Positions 1-4,348 of a DNA stretch of 5,864 bases are shown here, one piece after another. Below the pieces are notes generated by a model. That model saw nothing but the letters and a program-made list of their open reading frames with translations. It did not search any database and was not told where the DNA came from. How positions within the stretch are numbered: the first letter of the stretch is position 1; each line of letters begins with the position of its first letter. The stretch comes from an uncultured Clostridia bacterium. GTDB lineage: Bacteria; Bacillota; Clostridia; Oscillospirales; Acutalibacteraceae. The position numbers and the translations under genes are program-made. The DNA is taken from positions 1 to 5,864 of the forward strand of contig CAMVYG010000140.1 in the NCBI GenBank assembly GCA_947171615.1, given 5' to 3'.

Positions 1-208
1 GCGTTGTTATCCTCGTTGCCAGGCGCCAGTTTGGCTGCCTCGTCTGCCTAGCCATCTCCGCCTTTTCCCTGCCTAAAAACTCCATGGAATCTGCCGCTAA
101 ATTTCGAAAAAACGGCAGGTCAGTGCCTAAACAGCTTGTTTGTGATCGGCAGGCGTGTTTCCCTTTGTCAACCGATGGTAGGAGAAAAGTATAACCTGTC
201 TCTGCCAT
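1..208 (-). CDS. Doubtful partial open frame running off the left edge
   Basis: Read on the minus strand from an ATG at 208, 69 codons stay open to the window edge, so any gene would be missing its 3' end. The translation starts MAETGYTFLLPSVDKGK and continues with a polar, arginine-rich stretch. I recognise no domain, signal peptide or membrane segment. Several things argue against a normal gene. There is no ribosome binding site, because the ATG sits only a few bases after the arm of the 214-248 hairpin. Codon use differs from the neighbours: AGG four times plus TTA, CTA, CGA, TCA and ATA, where adjacent genes prefer CGG and CTG. Codons 12 to 18 lie in a 20-bp sequence that recurs as non-coding DNA at 5599-5618. 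It may be part of a dispersed intergenic repeat that happens to be open, or a decayed gene end. Internal ATGs at 85 and 55 are equally poor starts. Confidence 0.2.
   Translation of the reverse strand, partial: MAETGYTFLLPSVDKGKHACRSQTSCLGTDLPFFRNLAADSMEFLGREKAEMARQTRQPNWRLATRITT
159..178 (-). repeat. 20-bp dispersed repeat, left copy
   Basis: On the minus strand this reads CCATCGGTTGACAAAGGGAA, identical over 20 bases to plus-strand 5599-5618; the two copies are therefore inverted relative to each other. Each copy lies downstream of a gene and its terminator-type hairpin (here citrate synthase and the 214-248 stem). Both are preceded by a pyrimidine-rich run (CTTTTCTCCTA here). An exact 20-base match between two points of a 5.9-kb window is not expected by chance. 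Its role is unknown. Confidence 0.75.
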
Positions 209-213
209 ATAAC

Positions 214-248
214 AAGCAGGTGGTCAGTTGATTTCTGACCACCTGCTT
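214..248 (-). terminator. Probable rho-independent terminator of citrate synthase, possibly bidirectional
   Basis: A perfect 14-bp inverted repeat (arms 214-227 and 235-248, AAGCAGGTGGTCAG paired with CTGACCACCTGCTT) encloses a 7-nt loop. It begins 58 nt past the citrate synthase stop codon. On the minus strand the hairpin is followed by GTTATAT, a T-rich but imperfect tail; on the plus strand the tail is CCATATTTCATT. The stem is long and stable, so transcript end or 3' protection is likely, but the U tract is weak for a textbook terminator. Confidence 0.62.
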
Positions 249-305
249 CCATATTTCATTATCAGGTTTCGGTTAAGGAGAATCCTGCTTTTTTACAGGT
301 ACAGG

Positions 306-1652
306 TCAAATCTCCAATTCTCTGTGCTCCTGCACGGCCTTGTAGGCCGGGCGGATGATCTTGCCGCCGCCCACAAGCTCTTCAATGCGGTGGGCTGACC
401 AACCTGCGATTCGGGAGATGGCAAAAATGGGGGTGTACAGCTCCATGGGCAGATCCAGCATACTGTAAATAAAACCGCTGTAAAAGTCCACATTGGCGGA
501 AACGCCTTTATAGATCTTTCTTTCCTCTGTAATAAGCTGTACCGCCAGCCGCTCCACGTTGGAGTAAAGCCGGAATTCATCAGTGCGGCCCTTTTCCTGG
601 GAAAGCCCCTCCACAAACCGGGCCATGATCTTTGCTCTGGGATCGGAAATGGAATAGACCGCATGGCCCATGCCGTAAATGAGCCCTGCCTTGTCAAAAG
701 CTTCCTTGTGCAGCAGCTTTTTCAGGTAGGCGGAAATTTCCTCATCGTCATTCCAATCCTTCACATGGGCCTTGATATCCTCAAACATCTTGACCACCTT
801 GATATTGGCGCCGCCGTGCTTCGGGCCTTTCAGAGAGCCCAGCGCCGCCGCAATGGCAGAGTAGGTATCCGTACCGGAAGAGGTCACCACATGGGTGGTA
901 AAGGTGGAGTTGTTACCGCCGCCGTGATCGGCATGGAGGATCAGTGCAATATCCAGAACCGTGGCCTCCAGCTCGGTATATTTGCAGTCCGGCCGCAGAA
1001 TGCGCAGAATATTTTCCGCGGTGGAAAGGGCGGGATCCGGCTGATGGATAAACAGGCTCTGGCCGTCGTGATAATGGCGGTAGGCCTGATACCCGTATAC
1101 GGAAAGCAGGGGGAACAGGGCGATCAGCTGAATACTTTGACGGAGAACATTGGGTACCGAAATATCTTCGGCGTCTTCATCATAAGAATAGAGAGTGAGA
1201 ACGCTGCGAGCCAGTGTGTTCATCATATCCCCGCTGGGAGCCTTCATGATAATATCCCGCACAAAGCTGGTAGGCAGCGTGCGGTAAAAAGCCAGCAAGC
1301 GGCAGAATTCCTGAAGCTGTTCTGTCGTGGGGAGATCGCCGAACAACAGTAAGTAAGCGGTGCGCTCATAGCCAAAGTTATCGCCCTTGGGCAGGCGGCG
1401 GATAATTTCCTCCACACTGTATCCCCGATAGTAAAGCTCGCCTTCACAGGGGACGTTCTGGCCATCCACGGTTTTGCTGGAAACGATCTCGGAAATCTTT
1501 GTAAGCCCGGTGAGAACGCCTTTGCCGTTTAAATCACGCAGGCCGCGTTTCACATCGTACTGTGTATAAAGCGCGGGATCGATCTGGCTGCTTTCCACGC
1601 ACAGATCGGCAAGCTTTCGGACCTCCGGCTTGATCTCTGAATAAATAGACAT
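306..1652 (-). CDS. gltA: Citrate synthase (Si-type fold, citrate/2-methylcitrate synthase family)
   Basis: Encodes 448 residues that condense acetyl-CoA with oxaloacetate to citrate in the cytoplasm, the entry to the oxidative branch making 2-oxoglutarate and glutamate in anaerobes. Family landmarks are all present: HADH at 240-243, the first catalytic histidine in GPKHGGAN (H279), the second in GMGHAVYSISDPRA (H330), the catalytic aspartate in NVDFYSG (D389), and the arginine-bearing SRIAGWSAHRIEE segment (411-425). By analogy with E. coli GltA these correspond to H229/H264/H305/D362. The first 50 residues precede the usual catalytic core, as in other Clostridia members. The start chosen is the ATG at 1652, with AAAGGAG six bases upstream. 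The frame stays open further upstream, but the next ATG (1748) lies at or before the predicted transcription start and lacks such a site. The gene stands alone here and is divergent from spoIIP. 2-methylcitrate synthase activity cannot be excluded from sequence; citZ is an alternative name. Confidence 0.95.
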   Translation of the reverse strand: MSIYSEIKPEVRKLADLCVESSQIDPALYTQYDVKRGLRDLNGKGVLTGLTKISEIVSSKTVDGQNVPCEGELYYRGYSVEEIIRRLPKGDNFGYERTAYLLLFGDLPTTEQLQEFCRLLAFYRTLPTSFVRDIIMKAPSGDMMNTLARSVLTLYSYDEDAEDISVPNVLRQSIQLIALFPLLSVYGYQAYRHYHDGQSLFIHQPDPALSTAENILRILRPDCKYTELEATVLDIALILHADHGGGNNSTFTTHVVTSSGTDTYSAIAAALGSLKGPKHGGANIKVVKMFEDIKAHVKDWNDDEEISAYLKKLLHKEAFDKAGLIYGMGHAVYSISDPRAKIMARFVEGLSQEKGRTDEFRLYSNVERLAVQLITEERKIYKGVSANVDFYSGFIYSMLDLPMELYTPIFAISRIAGWSAHRIEELVGGGKIIRPAYKAVQEHRELEI

Positions 1653-1658
1653 GCAAAA

Positions 1659-1665
1659 CTCCTTT
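1659..1665 (-). promoter_or_regulatory. Ribosome binding site that fixes the citrate synthase start
   Basis: On the minus strand GGAGAAAGGAGTTTTGC precedes the ATG at 1652; the AAAGGAG core is six bases from the start. This decides for the 448-residue protein over a version extended by 94 residues, whose extra N-terminus (many cysteines, no domain) has no credible ribosome binding site. Confidence 0.85.
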
Positions 1666-1697
1666 CTCCCCGTGCTGCGCTCAGGGTTTCCCAATAT

Positions 1698-1719
1698 AAA
1701 AACTGCCGGTATGACCGGC
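1698..1719 (-). promoter_or_regulatory. Terminator-like hairpin in the citrate synthase leader (possible attenuator)
   Basis: On the minus strand the leader contains GCCGGT-CAT-ACCGGC, a perfect 6-bp stem with a 3-nt loop, followed by AGTTTTTATATT. An outer AAAC/GTTT pairing can lengthen the stem with a small internal bulge. A GC stem followed by five T inside a roughly 90-nt 5' leader is the layout of a transcription attenuator. I see no recognised riboswitch or T-box and no obvious leader peptide, so the control signal is unknown. The stem is short, so it may terminate weakly. Confidence 0.42.
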
Positions 1720-1751
1720 GGGTTTACTGCAAATGTATAAATATCCATTTT

Positions 1752-1781
1752 ATTATAGCAAATGATCTGAGAGTACTGCAA
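1752..1781 (-). promoter_or_regulatory. Extended -10 promoter of citrate synthase
   Basis: On the minus strand TTGCAG (1776-1781) and a consensus TATAAT (1752-1757) are separated by 18 bp, and the -10 carries the extended TGC immediately upstream. Transcription would start near 1745, giving a leader of about 93 nt that includes the hairpin at 1698-1719. The Rex-like palindrome (1790-1807) ends 8 bp upstream of the -35 box. Confidence 0.7.
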
Positions 1782-1789
1782 GAGACAAT

Positions 1790-1807
1790 TTGTAAATTTT
1801 TTTACAA
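1790..1807. promoter_or_regulatory. 18-bp palindrome resembling a Rex (NADH-sensing repressor) operator
   Basis: The arms TTGTAAA (1790-1796) and TTTACAA (1801-1807) are perfect reverse complements separated by TTTT. The published Rex operator of Firmicutes has the same 7-4-7 form (TTGTTAA or TTGTGAA, four bases, then the reverse complement). The site keeps the outer TTGT/ACAA and inner AA/TT and differs only at the fifth arm position (A). It lies between the divergent citrate synthase and spoIIP genes, just upstream of the citrate synthase -35 box and 31 bp before the spoIIP ATG. A candidate spoIIP -10, TACAAT (1803-1808), overlaps it. Binding by Rex is inferred; part of the symmetry could come from an AT-rich run. 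Confidence 0.45.
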
Positions 1808-1838
1808 TGCCATAAAAGCTCTGGAAAGGAACCGTTTC

Positions 1839-2930
1839 ATGAGAAGAAAAAAAACCTGGTATCGTGTGGTAAAAAACATCTTGACCTGGGGCTGCCTGGG
1901 CCTTTGCCTTTGGTGCGCAGGCTCCGCCCTGCAAAGCTGGACCGCAAAGGACGGTGAGGCAGCCTTGCCCTTTGCCTCGGGAATTCGAGCCGAAGCCGCC
2001 TCTTCACCGGAAAAGAAGGAACCGGAGCCTGCCGGAATTTCCAGCCTGGAGCATCTGGAGGGAACGCAGCTTCTTGCCGACGACGGCATTGTGCCGGTTT
2101 TTGGAGACGCTCTGCCCGGCGTGACCGTTACCCCGGACCCGGAACGGGCCAATGGGCCGGTAGAGGAAATTGAACTGGACGGCGGATCGCAGATCGATAA
2201 TTTTTTCGTGCGGGACACCACAGATTCCGGCACAGACCTGACAGCGGATCTTTTGGAACCGCCGGCGGTGCAGCTGAAGGGAGACGGCAGTGTGGAGGTG
2301 CTGATCTACCACACCCACACCTCGGAGGCCTATTCCAAAAATTATACCGGCTTTTACTACACGGATATGGATACCCGCACCCAGAATCAGGAAATGAGCG
2401 TGGTGGCGGCAGGGGAAGCGCTGAAAAAGGAACTGGAAGCCCGGGGCTATGGTGTGGTGCACGATACCACCATCAACGACACCCTTTTTAACGGCTCCTA
2501 TTCACGCTCCTGGGAGGTGATCCAGAAAAATCTGGAAGAATACCCGGGTATTCAGGTGACCATCGATCTGCACCGGGATTCCATGACCACCCAGGAAGGC
2601 CTGAAATATAAACCGACCACTGTGATAAACGGCAGAAAAGCGGCGCAGATCATGATTCTGGCGGGGTGCAACGCCAATGATGACTGGGATGATTTTCCAA
2701 ACTGGCGGGACAATCTGCACTTGATCCTGCGGGTGCAGCAAAAGGCGGCGGAACTATATCCTACCTTCACCCGTCCATTGGATTTTTCAGATAGCAAATA
2801 CAATATGAACGCTACAAAGGGCTCTATGCTGGTAGAGGTGGGTACAGAGGTAAATACGGTTTCCGAAGCCAAGTATTCCGGCAAGCTGCTGGGGGAGGTT
2901 CTGGCGGAAACCTTTGACAGCCTGCGGTAA
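1839..2930 (+). CDS. spoIIP: Stage II sporulation protein P (engulfment peptidoglycan hydrolase)
   Basis: A 363-residue membrane-anchored enzyme. In known systems SpoIIP acts with SpoIID (and SpoIIM) in the mother cell, cutting stem peptides from glycan and cross-links as the septal wall is thinned and the membrane migrates around the forespore. An N-terminal signal anchor spans about residues 12-33 after a basic start (MRRKKTW). A low-complexity linker (about 35-150) leads to the catalytic domain, with IYHTHTSEAY at 156-165, TIDLHRDSM at 241-249, PNWRDNLHL at 287-295, and GSMLVEVGTEVNT at 328-340. The H-x-H-x-x-E and D-x-H-R-D clusters are the expected metal-binding and active-site residues. 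Length is slightly below the Bacillus protein (about 400). GGAAAGGA (1823-1830) lies 8 nt before the ATG. It is divergent from citrate synthase and followed after 157 bp by a small membrane protein. The gpr gene found upstream in Bacillus is absent here. I did not find a convincing sigma-E promoter. Confidence 0.95.
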   Translation: MRRKKTWYRVVKNILTWGCLGLCLWCAGSALQSWTAKDGEAALPFASGIRAEAASSPEKKEPEPAGISSLEHLEGTQLLADDGIVPVFGDALPGVTVTPDPERANGPVEEIELDGGSQIDNFFVRDTTDSGTDLTADLLEPPAVQLKGDGSVEVLIYHTHTSEAYSKNYTGFYYTDMDTRTQNQEMSVVAAGEALKKELEARGYGVVHDTTINDTLFNGSYSRSWEVIQKNLEEYPGIQVTIDLHRDSMTTQEGLKYKPTTVINGRKAAQIMILAGCNANDDWDDFPNWRDNLHLILRVQQKAAELYPTFTRPLDFSDSKYNMNATKGSMLVEVGTEVNTVSEAKYSGKLLGEVLAETFDSLR

Positions 2931-2943
2931 AGAGGAGACAAAC

Positions 2944-2975
2944 GCTTTTTTGAAAAAAGCCAAAAGTAATTTTTG
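2944..2975 (+). repeat. AT-rich inverted repeats after spoIIP
   Basis: GCTTTTTT-G-AAAAAAGC (2944-2960) is a perfect 8-bp inverted repeat about one base, starting 13 nt after the spoIIP stop. It is followed directly by CAAAA-GTAAT-TTTTG (2961-2975), a second small hairpin ending in T. Together they could slow or end transcription, but the stems are nearly all A-T, so this is a weak terminator candidate at best and spoIIP may be read through into the next gene. Confidence 0.3.
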
Positions 2976-3029
2976 CCATATTGCCAGAGTGATAAAAAAG
3001 AGGTACGTGGGAATCCTATTTTTGCGTTT

Positions 3030-3059
3030 AAAACCGGATTCAGCCAGGTGAAAACCGGA
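3030..3059 (+). repeat. Two 9-bp direct repeats, 21 bp apart
   Basis: AAAACCGGA occurs at 3030-3038 and 3051-3059, two helical turns apart, ending 28 bp before the ATG of the small membrane protein gene. The copies could bind a regulator on one DNA face, but the sequence matches no site I know and chance is possible. Confidence 0.3.
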
Positions 3060-3087
3060 ATTTTGAAAAGCGGAAAGGAACTATCCC

Positions 3088-3357
3088 ATGAAAAAGAAAT
3101 CAAGGCGGCCTTTTTTATATTCTTTGGGAATTTCCCTGTTTCTTTTGCTGACTGCCGCCGGTTTGCTCACCGTAGACTACCAGGGAAGGCGGCTGAGCTT
3201 TGGAGACAGTGACCTTCCCTTTCAGAAGCAGGACATGCCCGGCGGAAAAATTGAGCTGCAAATGAAGCTTCTGGGACTGGAAAAACGAGTGGATATTACC
3301 GAAATCGACAAATTTTGTAATTTTCTTCTGGATTTTAGTTGTATTCCCCACAGCTAG
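3088..3357 (+). CDS. Small single-pass membrane protein of unknown function
   Basis: An 89-residue protein that I do not recognise. It has a basic N-terminus (MKKKSRRPF), one hydrophobic helix at about 9-28 without a clear signal peptidase site, then about 60 residues of mixed charge predicted outside the cell. The tail contains YQGRRLSFGD (31-40), a hydrophobic amphipathic part (IELQMKLLGLEKRVDITEIDKFCNFLL, in two helices or strands), and ends CIPHS. GGAAAGGA (3072-3079) lies 8 nt before the ATG, the same motif and spacing as spoIIP. It follows spoIIP on the same strand after 157 bp, the position held in Bacillus by yqxA between spoIIP and lepA; that is only a positional comparison. Its last codons overlap the promoter of the next gene. 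A role in sporulation or the envelope is a guess from position. The ribosome binding site and a plausible membrane helix make it likely real. Confidence 0.72.
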   Translation: MKKKSRRPFLYSLGISLFLLLTAAGLLTVDYQGRRLSFGDSDLPFQKQDMPGGKIELQMKLLGLEKRVDITEIDKFCNFLLDFSCIPHS

Positions 3358-3367
3358 TTGTTATAAT
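3339..3367 (+). promoter_or_regulatory. Near-consensus sigma-A promoter of the basic-tail membrane protein
   Basis: TTGTAT (3339-3344) and a perfect TATAAT (3362-3367) have the ideal 17-bp spacing, with an extended -10 (TGT before TATAAT). The -35 box lies inside the last codons of the preceding small gene (stop at 3355-3357). Start of transcription is expected near 3374, giving a leader of about 30 nt. This indicates that the downstream gene is expressed vegetatively and separately from spoIIP. Confidence 0.78.
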
Positions 3368-3372
3368 ATACT

Positions 3373-3382
3373 TGGTATACCA
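3373..3382. promoter_or_regulatory. Palindrome at the expected transcription start (operator candidate)
   Basis: TGGTATACCA is a perfect 10-bp palindrome starting 5 bp after the -10 box, so it would cover the transcription start. Flanking bases 3369-3370 and 3385-3386 (TA/TA) are also symmetric. Location fits a repressor site of the short-palindrome kind used by GntR-type regulators; no regulator gene is in the window and the identity is unknown. Confidence 0.33.
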
Positions 3383-3390
3383 TATAAAGT

Positions 3391-3400
3391 GGGGAGGTGA
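3391..3400 (+). promoter_or_regulatory. Strong ribosome binding site that selects a GTG start
   Basis: GGGGAGGTGA is almost fully complementary to the 16S rRNA 3' end, with GGAGG seven bases before the GTG at 3405. It decides against the in-frame ATG at 3339, which overlaps the -35 box and would lie upstream of the predicted transcript start. Confidence 0.85.
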
Positions 3401-3404
3401 CTGC

Positions 3405-3764
3405 GTGAAAAACAGAGACACACGTCTTTGGGCGGCATTTATTGCCATTGCTTTTTTGTTGCTTTGGTGTGTCAGCATCGGCGTAACTTGTGCTGTTCCC
3501 GCGCAGGAGCCTCTGGCGGAACCGATTCATTCCGCTCCTGCCCCGGAGATCCGGCTGATCGGGATTTTAGGGTGGGGGCTGGTGGCTCTCGGCTCTTTAG
3601 GCGTGATGGTGGTAGCAGTGGCTCTGAACAGCCGGCCGCCTAAAAAAAAGCGCAGACCAGTACGAACTGTCAGCGCCCCCAGACAGCAGTACCGGGTCAC
3701 GCGGTCTGTCTATACCCCCACTTCTCCCCGCAGATACCACCGAAATATTGAAGTGCGAAGGTAG
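3405..3764 (+). CDS. Two-pass membrane protein with a strongly basic C-terminal tail, unknown function
   Basis: A 119-residue protein with a GTG start set by the ribosome binding site at 3391-3400. It begins (M)KNRDTRLW. A first hydrophobic helix covers about 8-31 (AAFIAIAFLLLWCVSIGVTCAV), a proline-rich loop with a few acidic residues covers about 32-50, and a glycine-rich second helix covers about 51-74. The tail of about 45 residues (75-119) holds some fifteen Lys/Arg, including PPKKKRRP and TSPRRYHR, and almost no acid until the end (NIEVRR). By the positive-inside rule both ends are cytoplasmic and the loop is outside. The tail could bind nucleic acid, acidic lipid or another protein, but no domain is recognised. 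It has its own promoter and an operator-like palindrome. A non-coding region full of stem-loops follows, with no clear terminator directly behind the stop. If helix 1 were cleaved as a signal peptide, the topology would change. Confidence 0.75.
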   Translation: MKNRDTRLWAAFIAIAFLLLWCVSIGVTCAVPAQEPLAEPIHSAPAPEIRLIGILGWGLVALGSLGVMVVAVALNSRPPKKKRRPVRTVSAPRQQYRVTRSVYTPTSPRRYHRNIEVRR

Positions 3765-3830
3765 TTGTTAGAGTTTAGGAGTTAGTTGTTAGAGAAGGGC
3801 AAGAACACTTTCTAAGGGCTAATACCTAAC
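3762..3830. repeat. Direct repeats and imperfect inverted repeat just after the basic-tail gene
   Basis: TAGTTGTTAGAG occurs twice (3762-3773, the first copy covering the stop codon, and 3783-3794), with a 21-bp period. In addition GTTAGTTGTTAG (3781-3792) can pair with CTAATACCTAAC (3819-3830) over 11 of 12 positions, counting one G-U, around a 26-nt loop. The TTAGGAGTTAG-like character suggests a degenerate intergenic repeat rather than coding DNA. It could also end or stabilise the upstream mRNA, though no T tract follows. Confidence 0.5.
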
Positions 3831-3879
3831 ATCTGACAAGTATTAAGCGAAACTGCAATTTAACAGCGAACTAATGTAG

Positions 3880-3903
3880 GGACCGGCCTCCGGACGGTCC
3901 GGC
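3880..3903. repeat. GC-rich palindromic repeat
   Basis: GGACCG (3880-3885) pairs with CGGTCC (3895-3900) around a 9-nt loop. Alternatively CCGGAC-G-GTCCGG (3890-3902) forms a perfect palindrome. The form TGTAGGGACCGG..CTCCGGACGGTCC resembles a type of dispersed GC palindrome that I associate with gut Clostridia intergenic regions; that link is from memory and unverified. Confidence 0.5.
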
Positions 3904-3927
3904 TTAACGGTTTTTCGGCTATTGCTT

Positions 3928-4019
3928 ACCGGCGGGTAGAAAACCCTTTTAACCGCTGGTCTCTGCTGATCGGGATTCTTCGTCACTGTACCTTCAGAAT
4001 GTGACAAAAGGCGGCAGAG
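3928..4019. repeat. Pair of adjacent stem-loops
   Basis: First element: ACCGGCGG (3928-3935) pairs with CCGCTGGT (3953-3960), eight pairs including one G-U, with an inner GGGT/ACCC option. The second starts at the next base: CTCTGCTG (3961-3968) pairs with CGGCAGAG (4012-4019), again eight pairs with one G-U. It encloses two competing 5-bp stems (ATTCT/AGAAT at 3975-3979 and 3996-4000; GTCAC/GTGAC at 3982-3986 and 4001-4005). The one G-U per stem fits RNA folding better than a DNA palindrome. The inner GGATTCTTCGTCAC...CAGAATG part looks like a dispersed bacterial intergenic repeat. Confidence 0.45.
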
Positions 4020-4112
4020 TGCTTACCTTATGCAATATTCCAAAGCAACAACCATCAACCAAATCCTTTTCCTTCTGCTGTATAGCGGGAGGATTTTCTC
4101 ATTTTCGGGAGA

Positions 4113-4228
4113 GATTTCCAAAAAAATTCAAAAAAACTTTTGAAAAAATCCGAAAATTTTCTTCGGAAATCGCCACATGTAGTGGAGACCCGGGGAAAGG
4201 GCCCCAATTTCAAATTAAATTTACATGT
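4113..4228. repeat. AT-rich compound inverted repeats before the M23 gene
   Basis: Outer arms GATTTCC (4113-4119) and GGAAATC (4165-4171) enclose TTCAAAA/TTTTGAA (4127-4133, 4138-4144) and TCCGAA/TTCGGA (4149-4154, 4162-4167). Directly after, ACATGTA (4175-4181) pairs with TACATGT (4222-4228) around a GGGG/CCCC core (4193-4206), while CCAC/GTGG (4173-4185) is a competing local hairpin. Four perfect arm pairs of 6-7 bp within 116 bp suggest structure, though the low GC content makes some symmetry likely by chance. Confidence 0.4.
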
Positions 4229-4348
4229 TTATTCCATAAAAGAAAAATAACCTTTGTGAAATAGGGTAGAATCTACAGGACAAAAGGACGAATTATGTAA
4301 ATCAAAGCTTCATTCTTTATATGGAATCCCAAGGAGGAAAAGCTTTTT

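Larger units (their letters stand above)
3765..4348. other. 584-bp non-coding region rich in stem-loops
   Basis: No credible gene: the only long frame (87 codons from 4001) lacks a ribosome binding site and its translation is low-complexity. The region holds, in order, the 3762-3830 repeats; a GC hairpin (3880-3900); two abutting stem-loops (3928-3960 and 3961-4019); an AT-rich compound inverted repeat (4113-4171); and a further long-range inverted repeat (4175-4228). It leads into the ribosome binding site of the M23 peptidase gene (AAGGAGG, 4331-4337). I could not place a convincing promoter for that gene: TAGAAT at 4267-4272 has no good -35. The leader does not match the c-di-AMP (ydaO) riboswitch often found before wall hydrolases, as far as I can judge by eye. 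It may be an accumulation of dispersed repeats, a structured leader, or a small RNA. Confidence 0.6.

Noticed and set aside
663..1352. 229-codon frame on the plus strand
   Set aside because: It lies entirely antisense within citrate synthase, has no ribosome binding site and no recognisable domain.
1780..1808. Sigma-E promoter for spoIIP
   Set aside because: TACAAT at 1803-1808 fits a sigma-E-like -10 in part, but no CATATT-like -35 occurs at 13-15 bp; left as an unproven possibility.
306..1934. Citrate synthase frame extended by 94 N-terminal residues
   Set aside because: The extra part crosses the promoter, has no domain and no ribosome binding site; AAAGGAG six bases before the ATG at 1652 fixes the start.
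3339..3404. ATG start at 3339 for the basic-tail membrane protein
   Set aside because: The ATG overlaps the -35 box and lies before the predicted transcription start; the GTG at 3405 has a near-perfect ribosome binding site.
4001..4264. 87-codon frame in the large intergenic gap
   Set aside because: No ribosome binding site, repeat-derived start, and Lys/Phe-rich composition produced by the AT-rich palindromes.
4229..4330. WalR box or c-di-AMP riboswitch before the M23 gene
   Set aside because: TGTAAA (4296-4301) has no partner at 5-bp spacing, and I see none of the conserved ydaO segments.
3765..4348. CRISPR array or insertion sequence
   Set aside because: The repeats are irregular, short and different from each other; there are no spacers, transposase frame or target-site duplication.
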